Positions 37,045 through 45,838 are shown, counted from the stretch's first letter. The stretch is DNA of 64,000 nucleotides from Clostridia bacterium (GCA_003246295.1 QKAS01000001.1:100658-164657); one strand, 5' to 3'. The notes: generated from the sequence alone by a model not told the origin. Made by a program: numbers and translations.

Positions 37045-37073
37045 TTGAAAAATCAAGGAAAACTAGATAAAAT
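37045..37073 (+). promoter_or_regulatory. Promoter of the fructokinase-like gene
   Basis: TTGAAA (37045-37050), 17-bp spacer, TAAAAT (37068-37073), 30 bp before the start codon. It gives the PfkB gene its own transcript, possibly with read-through from the kinase before it. Confidence 0.65.
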
Positions 37074-37103
37074 AGCCCTATGAATTATTCTGGAGGGAAG
37101 ATT

Positions 37104-38078
37104 ATGTCAAAAAAATATGATGTTGTTGCATTGGGAGAACTACTGATTGATTTCACAGATAGCGGAGTAAGTGAGCAGAACAATTCTGTGTTTGAAGCCA
37201 ATCCTGGCGGGGCACCATGCAATGTACTTGCAATGTTAAAAAAACTTGGAAAAGAATGTGCATTTATAGGTAAAATTGGAAATGATATTTTTGGGAGAAT
37301 TCTGACAGATGTTGTCAAGGAAGTTGGAATTTCCACGGAAGGTCTTGTTGTAGATTCTTATTATAATACAACACTTGCGATTGTTAAGACCTATGAGAAC
37401 GGAGAAAGAGATTTTTCTTTTTACAGACATCCAGGCGCTGATATGATGTTAAAAGCAGATGAAGTAAACTTGGAGCTGATTCGTTCTGCAAAGATCTTTC
37501 ATTTTGGAACGTTATCCATGACAGACCCAGAAGTCAGAGAAGCAACAAAAAAAGCCATCGCGTGTGCGAAGGAAGAGGGACTGATTGTTTCCTTTGATCC
37601 GAACTACCGTGCACCTCTATGGAATAGTGAAGAAGATGCAAAAGAACAGATTGCTTATGGTCTATCAGTATGTGACGTCGTAAAAATTTCAGACAATGAA
37701 ATAGAAATGATGACAGGAATCGCTGATTTTGATCAGAGCGCAGCACAGTTATTACAACAGTATCCTAATATTACGCTATTGAATCTGACCGCTGGAAGAG
37801 ATGGAAGCTACGCATTTTACAAAGATAAAAAAGTATACAGAGGAATTACACACAATGATGGTGTCATTGAAAAGACAGGAGCCGGTGATACTTTCTGTGG
37901 TAGTATGTTAAATTTTGTTCTAGAACACGGACTTGCAGATATGACAGAAAAGGATCTTGGTGATATGCTTACATTTGCAAATACTGCAGCCTACCTTGTT
38001 ACAACCAAAAAAGGTGCAATTCGTTCTATGCCAGAAAGGAACAAAATAGAAGAATTGATCAGAGAAATCAAAGAATAA
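37104..38078 (+). CDS. PfkB-family sugar kinase, fructokinase-like
   Basis: 324-aa ribokinase-fold kinase. N-terminal VVALGELLIDFTDSG, the PGGAPCNVLAML substrate lid, SFDPNYRAPLW and the catalytic GAGDTFCGSML motif place it among fructokinases. I chose ATG 37104 after GGAGGG. Fructose-6-phosphate made by it would be a substrate for the aldolase at 34839. It ends in a strong terminator. Confidence 0.88.
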   Translation: MSKKYDVVALGELLIDFTDSGVSEQNNSVFEANPGGAPCNVLAMLKKLGKECAFIGKIGNDIFGRILTDVVKEVGISTEGLVVDSYYNTTLAIVKTYENGERDFSFYRHPGADMMLKADEVNLELIRSAKIFHFGTLSMTDPEVREATKKAIACAKEEGLIVSFDPNYRAPLWNSEEDAKEQIAYGLSVCDVVKISDNEIEMMTGIADFDQSAAQLLQQYPNITLLNLTAGRDGSYAFYKDKKVYRGITHNDGVIEKTGAGDTFCGSMLNFVLEHGLADMTEKDLGDMLTFANTAAYLVTTKKGAIRSMPERNKIEELIREIKE

Positions 38079-38103
38079 AAATACAGTTATAGTATGATAA
38101 AAG

Positions 38104-38138
38104 CTGCTTATTTCCAATGGGAAGTAAGCAGTTTTTTT
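38104..38138 (+). terminator. Terminator after the fructokinase-like gene
   Basis: CTGCTTATTTCC (38104-38115) pairs with GGAAGTAAGCAG (38120-38131) with one G-U pair, then seven T. Confidence 0.9.
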
Positions 38139-38149
38139 GCAAAAAAAGG

Positions 38150-38178
38150 TTGACAAAAGAGGGGGTTAAGCATATTAT
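38150..38178 (+). promoter_or_regulatory. Promoter of the GntR-aldolase operon
   Basis: TTGACA (38150-38155), 17-bp spacer, TATTAT (38173-38178). An inverted repeat lies just downstream over the expected start point. Confidence 0.8.
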
Positions 38179-38182
38179 TACA

Positions 38183-38204
38183 TTGTAATGTTACTACATT
38201 ACAA
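38183..38204. promoter_or_regulatory. GntR operator
   Basis: TTGTAATGT (38183-38191) and ACATTACAA (38196-38204) are perfect inverted arms four bases apart. The repeat sits five bases after the -10 box and about 70 bp before the GntR gene, so autoregulation is likely. Confidence 0.75.
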
Positions 38205-38276
38205 CAAATGAAAAATTATTCAGGAACATCAACAAATGTGACCAGGAACGAAGAAGAAACATGAAGGAGAATGGAT

Positions 38277-39026
38277 ATGCTGGATGTATCAAAACTGAAT
38301 AAAGAGGTTCCGATTCCATTATATTTTCAGCTGAAAGAACTCATTTTAGCTGAAATCATGGCAGGAAATTACCAGGTGGGGGATGCAATTCCAACAGAAA
38401 AAGAATTAAGCGAAATGTTTCAAATCAGCAGAACAACAGTCAGACAGGCAATCAGTGATCTGGAACATAAAGGATGGCTTGTTCGAATGAAAAGCAAAGG
38501 AACGTTTGTATCAAAACCTAAGTTCCATCAGAATTTTACAAATGCGCTTGAATCTTTTAATGATCAAATTGAAAAAAGTGGAAGAGTGCCTAGTACAATC
38601 CTGCTCGATTTTGAAGTCGTTGTGCCACCAGAGGATATCGCGCTTCACTTACAGCTTGAAACTGGAGAGAAGGCAATTTATATTCACAGAAAGCGTTGTG
38701 CAGATGGCGAACCGATTGTTACGACTAAGTCGTATCTGCCATATCGTACCTGCAGCTTCGTGATGGAACATAATCTGGAAACGGAGTCACTGTATCCGAT
38801 TCTTGCAATGAAAGAATCAACAAAAATCTATAAAATTGAGCGTCTGATCGAAGCAGTTGAAGCAACTGCGACTGATATGAAATATTTGGAGATTAAAAGA
38901 GGCAAAGCGATCCAGCAATTTATTTCCAAAGGATTTAATGCTTCAGATGAAGTGATCGAGTATTCCATATCAAGATACAGAGGTGATAGAAACACATTTG
39001 AAACTATATTATTAAGGAATGAATAA
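38277..39026 (+). CDS. GntR-family regulator with UTRA domain (HutC subfamily)
   Basis: 249-aa regulator. N-terminal winged helix (GDAIPTEKELSEMFQISRTTVRQAI, KGTFVSKP) and a C-terminal UTRA ligand domain (YIHRKRCADGEPIV, TKSYLPY). HutC-type members often bind a phosphorylated sugar. ATG 38277 is well spaced from GAAGGAGA; ATG 38271 is too close to it. It heads an operon with aldolase, kinases and dehydrogenase and has its own operator. Confidence 0.9.
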   Translation: MLDVSKLNKEVPIPLYFQLKELILAEIMAGNYQVGDAIPTEKELSEMFQISRTTVRQAISDLEHKGWLVRMKSKGTFVSKPKFHQNFTNALESFNDQIEKSGRVPSTILLDFEVVVPPEDIALHLQLETGEKAIYIHRKRCADGEPIVTTKSYLPYRTCSFVMEHNLETESLYPILAMKESTKIYKIERLIEAVEATATDMKYLEIKRGKAIQQFISKGFNASDEVIEYSISRYRGDRNTFETILLRNE

Positions 39027-39037
39027 GGAGAAAAATT

Positions 39038-39892
39038 ATGTCATTGGTAACTTCAGAAAAAATGCTTAAAGATGCACAGGCAGGTGGATACGCAGTAGGC
39101 GCATTCAATGTTGAAAATATGGAAATGGTAAAGGCGGTTCTGGCAGCAGCACAGGAGTTAAATGCACCAGTCATGCTGCAAACAACACCTTCTACGATTA
39201 AGTACGGTACAGTAGAAACCTACGCTGCAATCGTTGCAGCAGAAGCAGCAAAAGTCTCAGTGCCTGTAGCACTACACCTTGATCATGGCAGTAGCTATGA
39301 CCTGGCAATACATGCAGCAAAAACTGGATATACTTCAATCATGATTGATGGTTCTGCACTACCATTGAATGAGAATATCGAATTGACTGCAAAAGTGGTA
39401 AAAGAAGTGAGTACACTTGGAATTCCTGTCGAAGCTGAACTTGGAAAAGTAGGTGGAAAAGAGGATGATCTTGAAGCAGAAGCGGATACCAATACAAATC
39501 CAGCAGAAGCTGTAGAATTCGTAGAAAAAACAGGGATTGCATCTTTAGCAATTGCAATTGGAACTGCACATGGATTTTATGTAGGGGTTCCAGTTTTGGA
39601 TAAAGAAAGACTATCAGAGATTAGAAGCGTTGTTTCGATTCCGCTTGTTCTTCATGGAGCCAGTGGATTAAGTGATGAAGAAGTCAGAGAATGTGTCAGG
39701 CGTGGAATCTGTAAAGTAAATTTTGCAACAGAATTACGCGCAGCATATTCAGAGGCTGTAAAACATTATTTTGAAGAAAAACCAGACACGATTGATCCAA
39801 AAAAATATGGGGAAGCTGCAATGGAAAAAGTGAAAAATCTTGTGAAGAGCAGAATGATTGTCTGTGGCTGTGACGGAAAAGCAAATCAGTAA
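39038..39892 (+). CDS. Class II bisphosphate aldolase, GatY/KbaY-like
   Basis: 284-aa zinc aldolase yielding DHAP and an aldehyde phosphate, most like tagatose- or fructose-1,6-bisphosphate aldolase. GAFNVENMEM, catalytic and zinc residues in HLDHGSS (Asp-His), GTAHG and VLHGASGL are all present. AAGGAG ribosome site; 11 bp after the GntR gene. A LacC-type kinase and a GatD-like dehydrogenase downstream support a tagatose/galactitol-like route, but the true substrate is not shown. Confidence 0.88.
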   Translation: MSLVTSEKMLKDAQAGGYAVGAFNVENMEMVKAVLAAAQELNAPVMLQTTPSTIKYGTVETYAAIVAAEAAKVSVPVALHLDHGSSYDLAIHAAKTGYTSIMIDGSALPLNENIELTAKVVKEVSTLGIPVEAELGKVGGKEDDLEAEADTNTNPAEAVEFVEKTGIASLAIAIGTAHGFYVGVPVLDKERLSEIRSVVSIPLVLHGASGLSDEEVRECVRRGICKVNFATELRAAYSEAVKHYFEEKPDTIDPKKYGEAAMEKVKNLVKSRMIVCGCDGKANQ

Positions 39893-39914
39893 GAAAAGAT
39901 ATGGAGGAACACTT

Positions 39915-41426
39915 ATGGGGCAGTTTATCTTAAGCATCGATATTGGCACAAGTGCCTGTAAGGTCGCAATATTTGATCGTAAGGGTATTGTGATCGCATC
40001 AGTAAATGAAGGATATCCAGTGTATTATCCAAAGCCAGGATATATCGAGCAAAAACCTGATGAGTGGTGGGAAGCTACCTGTAAAGGAATTAAAAAAGTT
40101 CTGGAAAAAGGGAATGTCACACCTGATCAGATCGTAGGAGTTGGTGTTGATGGTCAAAGCTGGTCGGCGATTGCAATCGACAAAGAGGGAAAAGTTCTCT
40201 TCAATAATCCAATCTGGATGGATACCAGGGCAAACGATATTTGTATCAGACTGAACCAGGAAATCGGAGCAGATCAAATTTTTTCTGTTGCTGGAAATCC
40301 GTTACAACCATCTTATTCAACAGCAAAGATCAGATGGTATCAGGAATCTTATCCTGAACAGTATAAAAAAATTGATAAAATATTACAGTCGAACAGTTAT
40401 ATTGTTTATAAAATGACAAATATGGCATCACAGGAAAAATCACAGGGGTATGGTCTTCATTGTTTTCATTTGCAAAAAGGAATCTGGGACAAAGAGATGG
40501 CAAGCAGTCTGGGAATTCCAATGTCATTTCTTCCTGACATCTATGATTGTCATGATGTTGTCGGTGGTGTCAGTGACGAATGCGCAAGACAGACAGGCTT
40601 GCTGGCTGGCACACCCGTCGTTGCTGGAGGGCTGGATGCAGCCTGCGGAACCCTTGGTGCAGGAGTTTATGCAAATGGTCAGACACAGGAACAAGGAGGA
40701 CAGGCAGGTGGTATGAGTATCTGCACCGATCTTTATACAGCAAGTCCAAAATTAATTTGCAGTTTTCATGTAATTCCTGATAAATGGCTTCTTCAGGGTG
40801 GAACAACAGGAGGAGGCGGAGCACTTAGATGGTTCGAAGGTACTTTTGGAGATTATGAAAGAGAACTTGCAAAAACGAAAGATAGTTCATCGTTTGCTCT
40901 TTTGGATGAACTGGCAGAACAGATTGCACCTGGTAGTGATGGAATGATCTTCTTACCGTATCTTGCAGGAGAACGTTCACCAATCTGGGACCCTGATTCA
41001 AAAGGGGTTTATTATGGAATTGATTTTAATAAATCAAAAGCACATTTTGTAAGATCTTTATTAGAAGGCGTTGGGTTTTCTCTGTTACATAATTTAGAAG
41101 AAGCCGAGGCTGTTGGGGCTCATGCACAGATGCTACGTGCAATGGGTGGTGCTGCGAATTCAAGACTTTGGACACAGATCAAAGCAGATATTACAGGAAG
41201 AAGGATAGAAGTTCCGTCTTCAGATACTGCAACAACACTTGGAGCTGCAATCCTGGCTGGAATGGGAATTGGTTGGTACACAAGCTATGAAGAAGCAGTA
41301 AAAGAGACTGTTAAGGTCACAAGAGTGCATGAACCGGATATGAAAAAACATGAGATTTATCAGAAGAATTATCAAACATATCGTAGGCTTTATGAAGATT
41401 TGAAAGAGACTATGCATAAGAAATAA
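39915..41426 (+). CDS. FGGY carbohydrate kinase, xylulokinase-like
   Basis: 503-aa sugar kinase. DIGTSACKVAIFD, IEQKPDEWW, GVDGQSWSAIAID, IWMDTRAN, then GTTGGGGALRWF, FLPYLAGERSPIWDP and AMGGAANSRLWTQ. This is the third non-rhamnulose FGGY kinase in 8 kb. I chose ATG 39915 after ATGGAGG; the frame is open into the aldolase gene from 39858, giving an apparent overlap that has no start signal. Substrate unknown. Confidence 0.85.
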   Translation: MGQFILSIDIGTSACKVAIFDRKGIVIASVNEGYPVYYPKPGYIEQKPDEWWEATCKGIKKVLEKGNVTPDQIVGVGVDGQSWSAIAIDKEGKVLFNNPIWMDTRANDICIRLNQEIGADQIFSVAGNPLQPSYSTAKIRWYQESYPEQYKKIDKILQSNSYIVYKMTNMASQEKSQGYGLHCFHLQKGIWDKEMASSLGIPMSFLPDIYDCHDVVGGVSDECARQTGLLAGTPVVAGGLDAACGTLGAGVYANGQTQEQGGQAGGMSICTDLYTASPKLICSFHVIPDKWLLQGGTTGGGGALRWFEGTFGDYERELAKTKDSSSFALLDELAEQIAPGSDGMIFLPYLAGERSPIWDPDSKGVYYGIDFNKSKAHFVRSLLEGVGFSLLHNLEEAEAVGAHAQMLRAMGGAANSRLWTQIKADITGRRIEVPSSDTATTLGAAILAGMGIGWYTSYEEAVKETVKVTRVHEPDMKKHEIYQKNYQTYRRLYEDLKETMHKK

Positions 41427-41499
41427 AGAGAAGCCCGGTATGATTATAAAGCAGTAAAAAAAGAACAAAGCGGTCAAATACCGCAGATGGGAGTTGGAA

Positions 41500-42570
41500 A
41501 TGAAAGCAGCAGTTGTGCATGCAAATGAGGATGTCAGGTATGAGGAGATTATGGAACCCTCCGTTACACCTGGTAGTGTTAAGATAAAAATTGCAGTTTC
41601 AGGAATCTGTGGGTCCGATGTTCCGAGGGTTCTGCATCATGGGGTTCATTTTTATCCAATCGTATTAGGACATGAGTTTGCTGGTGTCGTGGTTGAAACC
41701 GGTGAGGGTGTACAGGAAGTCAAAGTAGGTGATCATGTGACAGGAGCACCGCTTCTTCCGTGTATGAAATGTGAAGATTGTCAGAATGGGAATTATTCAT
41801 TGTGCAGACACTATAGTTTTATCGGGTCAAGAGAACAGGGAAGTAATGCAGAATATCTTGTGATTCCGGAGAAAAATGTTGTAGTACTGGATAAGCAGGT
41901 TTCTTTTGATAAGGGCGCGATGGTTGAACCAGCAACAGTCGCAATTCATGGTCTGATTCAAAATGAATACAAAGGTGGAGGCACTGTTGCAGTCCTTGGG
42001 GCAGGCACGATTGGTATGTTTACACTTCAATGGGCTAAAATATTTGGTTCCCAGAAACTGGTGGTATTTGATATCAGTGAAGAAAGACTGGCATTAGCAA
42101 AGAAACTTGGAGCAGATGAAGTTATTAACACCAAAGATGAAAACTTTATGGAGCATGCGAAAGCACTGACGAATGGAAAGGGATACGATTTCGTATTTGA
42201 AACTGCGGGTGCTGCCCCTACAATGTATATGGCATTTGAACTGGCCGCCAACAAAGCAAATGTGTGTTTTATCGGAACGCCTCATGTGGATCTGACATTC
42301 AGTCCTAAAATGTGGGAAAATATGAATCGAAAAGAATTTAAACTGACCGGTTCATGGATGTCCTATAGCGCTCCTTTTCCGGGCAAAGAATGGAGCCTGG
42401 CAGCACATTATTTTGCAACGGGTGAGCTAAAAGTGCCAGAAGAAATGATTGCGAAAAAGATTCCGATGTGTGATGCTCAGGAAGCATTTTTGCTATATAA
42501 AGCACCTGGCGGTGTTTCAGGTAAAGTATTGCTTACCAATGAAATTGAAGAAAATGGGGGAATGCTATGA
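41500..42570 (+). CDS. Zinc polyol dehydrogenase (MDR family), galactitol-1-phosphate dehydrogenase-like
   Basis: 356-aa enzyme. Catalytic zinc residues in SGICGSD, GHEF and the MVEPATV segment. Unlike the compartment enzyme at 24418 it keeps the structural zinc loop with four cysteines (PCMKCEDCQNGNYSLC). Rossmann motif LGAGTIGMF. Such enzymes oxidise polyols or polyol phosphates to ketoses. I chose ATG 41500 after GATGGGAG. It overlaps the next gene by four bases (ATGA). Confidence 0.85.
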   Translation: MKAAVVHANEDVRYEEIMEPSVTPGSVKIKIAVSGICGSDVPRVLHHGVHFYPIVLGHEFAGVVVETGEGVQEVKVGDHVTGAPLLPCMKCEDCQNGNYSLCRHYSFIGSREQGSNAEYLVIPEKNVVVLDKQVSFDKGAMVEPATVAIHGLIQNEYKGGGTVAVLGAGTIGMFTLQWAKIFGSQKLVVFDISEERLALAKKLGADEVINTKDENFMEHAKALTNGKGYDFVFETAGAAPTMYMAFELAANKANVCFIGTPHVDLTFSPKMWENMNRKEFKLTGSWMSYSAPFPGKEWSLAAHYFATGELKVPEEMIAKKIPMCDAQEAFLLYKAPGGVSGKVLLTNEIEENGGML

Positions 42571-43502
42571 TCTTAACAGTAACTTTAAACGCTGCAATCG
42601 ACAAACGTTATGTTGTTGAAAAGTTTGTACCTTTTACAGTTGGTAGAGTAAAAGAATGTACGTATTCTGCAGGTGGTAAGGGACTTAATGTTTCAAGGAT
42701 CGCAGCAACTTATGGAGAAGAAGTCGTTGCCACAGGATTTTTGGGTGGTCATTCGGGTGCATATATTGCAGAGGCAATAGAAAATGATGGTGTAAAAAGT
42801 GCCTTCTTATTTACAAAAGGAGAAAGCAGATCCTGCATCAACATTTATGATGAAACAACGAAACAGCAGACAGAATTGCTAGAACCAGGTATTACAGTCA
42901 CAAAAGAAGAACTGGATGCATTTCTTGCACATTACGAGATACTTGTTCAGAAGGCAGATGTTGTCAGCATTTCAGGTAGCGTACCAAAAGGAGTTCCTGT
43001 TACCTATTATTCTGAGCTCATAAAAATTGCCAGAAAATATAAAAAGCCGGTTCTGATGGATACGAGCGGCGATTTATTGGAAAGGAATCTAGAGGCAATT
43101 CCCGATATGATAAAGCCTAATGATGATGAGATTGCAATGCTGACAGGAAAAGAAGAATTATCGGAAGAAGAACTGATTGAGGAAGCATGCAAACTCCATC
43201 AAAAAGGAATTACCTATACCGTGATTTCGCTTGGAAAGCGAGGGTCACTGACAGTCTGTCATGATGGAATTTTCAGAGCAAGGGTACCACAATTCAAACC
43301 GGTCAATACAGTGGGATGTGGTGATGCCATGACTGCAGGCTATGCAATTGGAATCGCAAAAAAAATGAGCGGAGAAGATACGGTAAGACTCGCAAGCGCA
43401 ATTTCTTCAGCCAGTTCAATGTGTGCAGGAACCGGTGAGTTTCATCTGGAGGATTTGGAAGGAATGCTTGCACAGATAGAAGTAGAAAAGATATCACGAT
43501 AA
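42567..43502 (+). CDS. Sugar-phosphate kinase, LacC/FruK type
   Basis: 311-aa PfkB-family kinase of the 1-phosphofructokinase/tagatose-6-phosphate kinase group. MILTVTLNAAIDKRYVV, SAGGKGLNVSRIAATYG, the SGSVPKGVP segment and the catalytic GCGDAMTAGYA (Cys in place of the common Ala) are seen. The start overlaps the dehydrogenase stop, so it is coupled. Its bisphosphate product would be cut by the aldolase at 39038. Confidence 0.87.
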   Translation: MILTVTLNAAIDKRYVVEKFVPFTVGRVKECTYSAGGKGLNVSRIAATYGEEVVATGFLGGHSGAYIAEAIENDGVKSAFLFTKGESRSCINIYDETTKQQTELLEPGITVTKEELDAFLAHYEILVQKADVVSISGSVPKGVPVTYYSELIKIARKYKKPVLMDTSGDLLERNLEAIPDMIKPNDDEIAMLTGKEELSEEELIEEACKLHQKGITYTVISLGKRGSLTVCHDGIFRARVPQFKPVNTVGCGDAMTAGYAIGIAKKMSGEDTVRLASAISSASSMCAGTGEFHLEDLEGMLAQIEVEKISR

Positions 43503-43549
43503 AAGTAAATAAATCAATCATAAAAATAAACAATTTAGGAGGTATTATC

Positions 43550-44563
43550 ATGAAGTTTGCAGTTGATCCTAATAAAGTACCTAAGCGAACATTGTATACA
43601 GGAGACACCATGCCGGCGATTGGAATGGGAACCTTTGGATCCGATAAATATGATCCTGATACTGTTTCAAAAGCAGTTGCAGGTGCAATCAGAGCAGGAT
43701 ACCAGATGTTCGATTGTGCGGCAGTCTATGGTAATGAAGACCGCATTGGAAAAGTTTTCAAAGAAGCATTTGATGAGGGAGTCGTATCAAGAGAAGATTT
43801 GTTTATTACATCAAAAGTCTGGAATGATAACCATACACCAGAAAAGGTATTGGCATCTTGCAAAAAAAGTCTGACAGATCTGCAACTTTCCTATATCGAT
43901 CTTTATTTTGTGCACTGGCCATTTAGAAATTATCATTCTCCAGGATGTGCCGGTGATGCAAGAAATCCAGATTCCAGACCATTCAGCGTTGAGAAGTTCA
44001 TGGAAACATGGAAAGCGATGGAAGATCTTGTGGATCAGGGACTGGTCAGATTTATTGGAATGTCAAATATGACGATTCCTAAGCTTGAGGCTGTGCTGCC
44101 ACTTTGCAGAATCAAGCCAGTGGCAATTGAACTCGAAATGCATCCATGTTTTCAGCAACCTGAGTTGTTTCAGTATATTTCAGAAAAAGGAATCATACCG
44201 ATTGGATTTTGCCCGATTGGATCACCTTCCAGACCGGAAAGAGACAAAACAGAAACAGACATTTCTGACATTGATTTACCGGAAATCGTATCCGTCGCAA
44301 AGGCACATCAGGTACACCCAGCAATTGTATGCCTGAAATGGGCAGTTCAGAACGGACAGGCTCCAATACCATTTTCAGTGACAGAAGAAAAATATATTGC
44401 AAATTTAAAATGCGTGACGGAGGATCCTTTAACAGAAGAAGAGATGTCATTGATTCGTTCGGCAGATAAAAATAATCGTTTGATCAAAGGGCAGGTTTTC
44501 CTTTGGGAAGGTGCAAAGGGCTGGGAAGATCTTTGGGATCTGGATGGAATGATTACGAAGTAG
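43550..44563 (+). CDS. Aldo/keto reductase
   Basis: 337-aa NADPH-type reductase with a TIM-barrel. The catalytic tetrad can be read: Asp and Tyr in FDCAAVYGNE, Lys in ITSKVW, His in YFVHWPF. GMSNM and the C-terminal KCVTEDPLTEEE also match. AGGAGG ribosome site, last gene of the operon. It could reduce an aldose to a polyol that the dehydrogenase at 41500 then oxidises, a common two-step isomerisation. Confidence 0.87.
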   Translation: MKFAVDPNKVPKRTLYTGDTMPAIGMGTFGSDKYDPDTVSKAVAGAIRAGYQMFDCAAVYGNEDRIGKVFKEAFDEGVVSREDLFITSKVWNDNHTPEKVLASCKKSLTDLQLSYIDLYFVHWPFRNYHSPGCAGDARNPDSRPFSVEKFMETWKAMEDLVDQGLVRFIGMSNMTIPKLEAVLPLCRIKPVAIELEMHPCFQQPELFQYISEKGIIPIGFCPIGSPSRPERDKTETDISDIDLPEIVSVAKAHQVHPAIVCLKWAVQNGQAPIPFSVTEEKYIANLKCVTEDPLTEEEMSLIRSADKNNRLIKGQVFLWEGAKGWEDLWDLDGMITK

Positions 44564-44592
44564 TCAAGGGCAAGGTCAAAGGCAAGGTCAAA
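44561..44592 (+). repeat. Short tandem repeat
   Basis: A 12-bp unit GTCAARGGCAAG is present about two and a half times just after the reductase stop. It borders the larger repeat element that follows. Confidence 0.7.
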
Positions 44593-44595
44593 TAC

Positions 44596-44733
44596 ATAAT
44601 CCGCACACATCATTATCGAACGCAACACGCTTTCGCTTGACTCAGCCGTAGTGGTACTAAGAACATAGAGTACATGTTCTAAGTACCAACGGCTTCATAA
44701 AGTTGCTTATCATGAATGATGTGTGCGGATTAT
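44596..44733. repeat. 138-bp nested inverted-repeat element
   Basis: Perfect 18-bp terminal inverted repeats (44596-44613 and 44716-44733) enclose a second hairpin (44651-44666 with 44674-44690) and partly complementary flanks with AGCCGT/ACGGCT. No protein is encoded. It could be a MITE- or REP-like element, or fold as a structured RNA. Copy number elsewhere is unknown. Confidence 0.65.
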
Positions 44734-44845
44734 TAAAGTCAAGAGCAATGGCAAAAGCAATAATCCCCTTTTTGAAATGGAGATATAGTGGATTATTAAA
44801 GTCAAGAGCAAAAGCAATAATGCCCTTTTTGAAATGGAGATATAG
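44727..44845 (+). repeat. Tandem duplication of a gene leader
   Basis: Two direct copies (44727-44789, 63 bp, and 44790-44845, 56 bp) share GGATTATTAAAGTCAAGAGC and CCTTTTTGAAATGGAGATAT. The second supplies the GGAG ribosome site of the next gene; the first has the same site but no start codon. Confidence 0.8.
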
Positions 44846-44848
44846 AGA

Positions 44849-45211
44849 ATGAATGATGAGAAAGTCTATAAAATGAGTTTTTCAAAAGTTTATAATGCGT
44901 TAGTTCAAAAGGCAGTACGTAAAGGGCGTTCAGAAGATGAAGTGCAAGAAGTGATTTGTTGGTTGACGGGGTACACAAAAGAAAAAGTTGCTTATATGGA
45001 AAAAAGTGAAATGGAGTATGGCGCGTTCTTTCAGGAAGCACCTAATCTCAATCCGAACAGAAAGATGATCAAGGGTGTTATTTGCGGGGTCAGGGTTGAG
45101 GAAATGGATCCATCATTAATGCAAGAGATCAGGTACTTGGATAAATTGATTGACGAACTTGCAAAAGGGAAATCGATGAAAAAAATATTAAGATCGGAAG
45201 CACAAGAATAA
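44849..45211 (+). CDS. DUF2200 family protein
   Basis: 120-aa cytoplasmic protein. KMSFSKVYNALVQKAVRKG, ICWLTGY, FFQEAPNLNPNR, GVICGVRVEE and LMQEIRYLDKLIDELAKGK match the whole length of DUF2200. Function is unknown in the family. It is a single-gene unit between a duplicated leader and a strong terminator. Confidence 0.88.
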   Translation: MNDEKVYKMSFSKVYNALVQKAVRKGRSEDEVQEVICWLTGYTKEKVAYMEKSEMEYGAFFQEAPNLNPNRKMIKGVICGVRVEEMDPSLMQEIRYLDKLIDELAKGKSMKKILRSEAQE

Positions 45212-45255
45212 AAACTTCTCGAAATTCAGTAAAACTGATTTCAGGAGTTTTTTTT
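45211..45255 (+). terminator. Terminator after the DUF2200 gene
   Basis: A long imperfect stem (AAACTTCTCGAAATTCAG against CTGATTTCAGGAGTTT) with loop TAAAA is followed by eight T. Confidence 0.85.
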
Positions 45256-45305
45256 ATGGAAGAGAATTGTTTATAAAAAAATTGAAATTATTTTGAAAGA
45301 AGTAA

Positions 45306-45333
45306 TTGACATATTAATAGTATGTGATAATAT
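45306..45333 (+). promoter_or_regulatory. Promoter of the metal-efflux operon
   Basis: TTGACA (45306-45311), 16-bp spacer, TAATAT (45328-45333). The ArsR-type operator begins three bases later. Confidence 0.7.
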
Positions 45334-45335
45334 AA

Positions 45336-45359
45336 ACATATGAACAGATATTCATATGT
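45336..45359. promoter_or_regulatory. ArsR/SmtB-type operator
   Basis: ACATATGAA (45336-45344) and TTCATATGT (45351-45359) are perfect inverted arms six bases apart, very like the known ATATGAA...TTCATAT operators of SmtB/CzrA/CadC regulators. The site overlaps the expected transcription start of the operon it would repress. Confidence 0.85.
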
Positions 45360-45398
45360 ATTAAGAATTTCACTATAAAGATAAGGAGGGTTACTTGG

Positions 45399-45803
45399 AT
45401 GATGTTGGAACAGGATGATCAGATTGTAAAAAAAAGCAAGCGAAGTAAGCCAGATGTGGAAGAGTGTTGTGGATTTATTCATATCCATCAGGATAGTATC
45501 GATAAAGTAGATAGCATGATGCCAGAAGAAGAAAAATTAGCTGATCTGGCAGAGTTTTTTAGAATTTTTGGAGATACAACCAGAATAAAAATTTTATATG
45601 TGCTGTTGTGTTGTGAGATGTGTGTATGTGACATTGCTCATATCTTGAATATTTCTCAATCAGCGGTTTCCCATCAATTGAGAACATTAAAACAGATGGA
45701 TCTGGTCCGTAACAGAAGAGACGGGAAGACAATATTTTACTCGTTGTCAGATAGCCATATTAAAACAATACTAAGTCAGGGATTAGAACATATTGAAGAG
45801 TAG
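45399..45803 (+). CDS. ArsR/SmtB-family metal sensor, CadC-like
   Basis: 134-aa metal-responsive repressor. Winged helix SAVSHQLRTLKQMDLVRNRRDGKTIFY. The MCVCD motif (Cys75, Cys77, with Cys71 and Cys72) is the alpha-3 metal site of CadC/ArsR types, and an N-terminal Cys23-Cys24 plus His pair (GFIHIH) can complete a Cd/Pb/Zn site. AAGGAGGG site upstream of ATG 45399. It likely represses itself, the metallochaperone and the ATPase downstream. Confidence 0.92.
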   Translation: MMLEQDDQIVKKSKRSKPDVEECCGFIHIHQDSIDKVDSMMPEEEKLADLAEFFRIFGDTTRIKILYVLLCCEMCVCDIAHILNISQSAVSHQLRTLKQMDLVRNRRDGKTIFYSLSDSHIKTILSQGLEHIEE

Positions 45804-45838
45804 ATAAACCGAGCAAGGAAGAAAGGAAAGTGAATTTT

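Noticed and set aside
44596..44733. CRISPR array
   Set aside because: Inverted, not regularly spaced direct repeats, and no cas genes.
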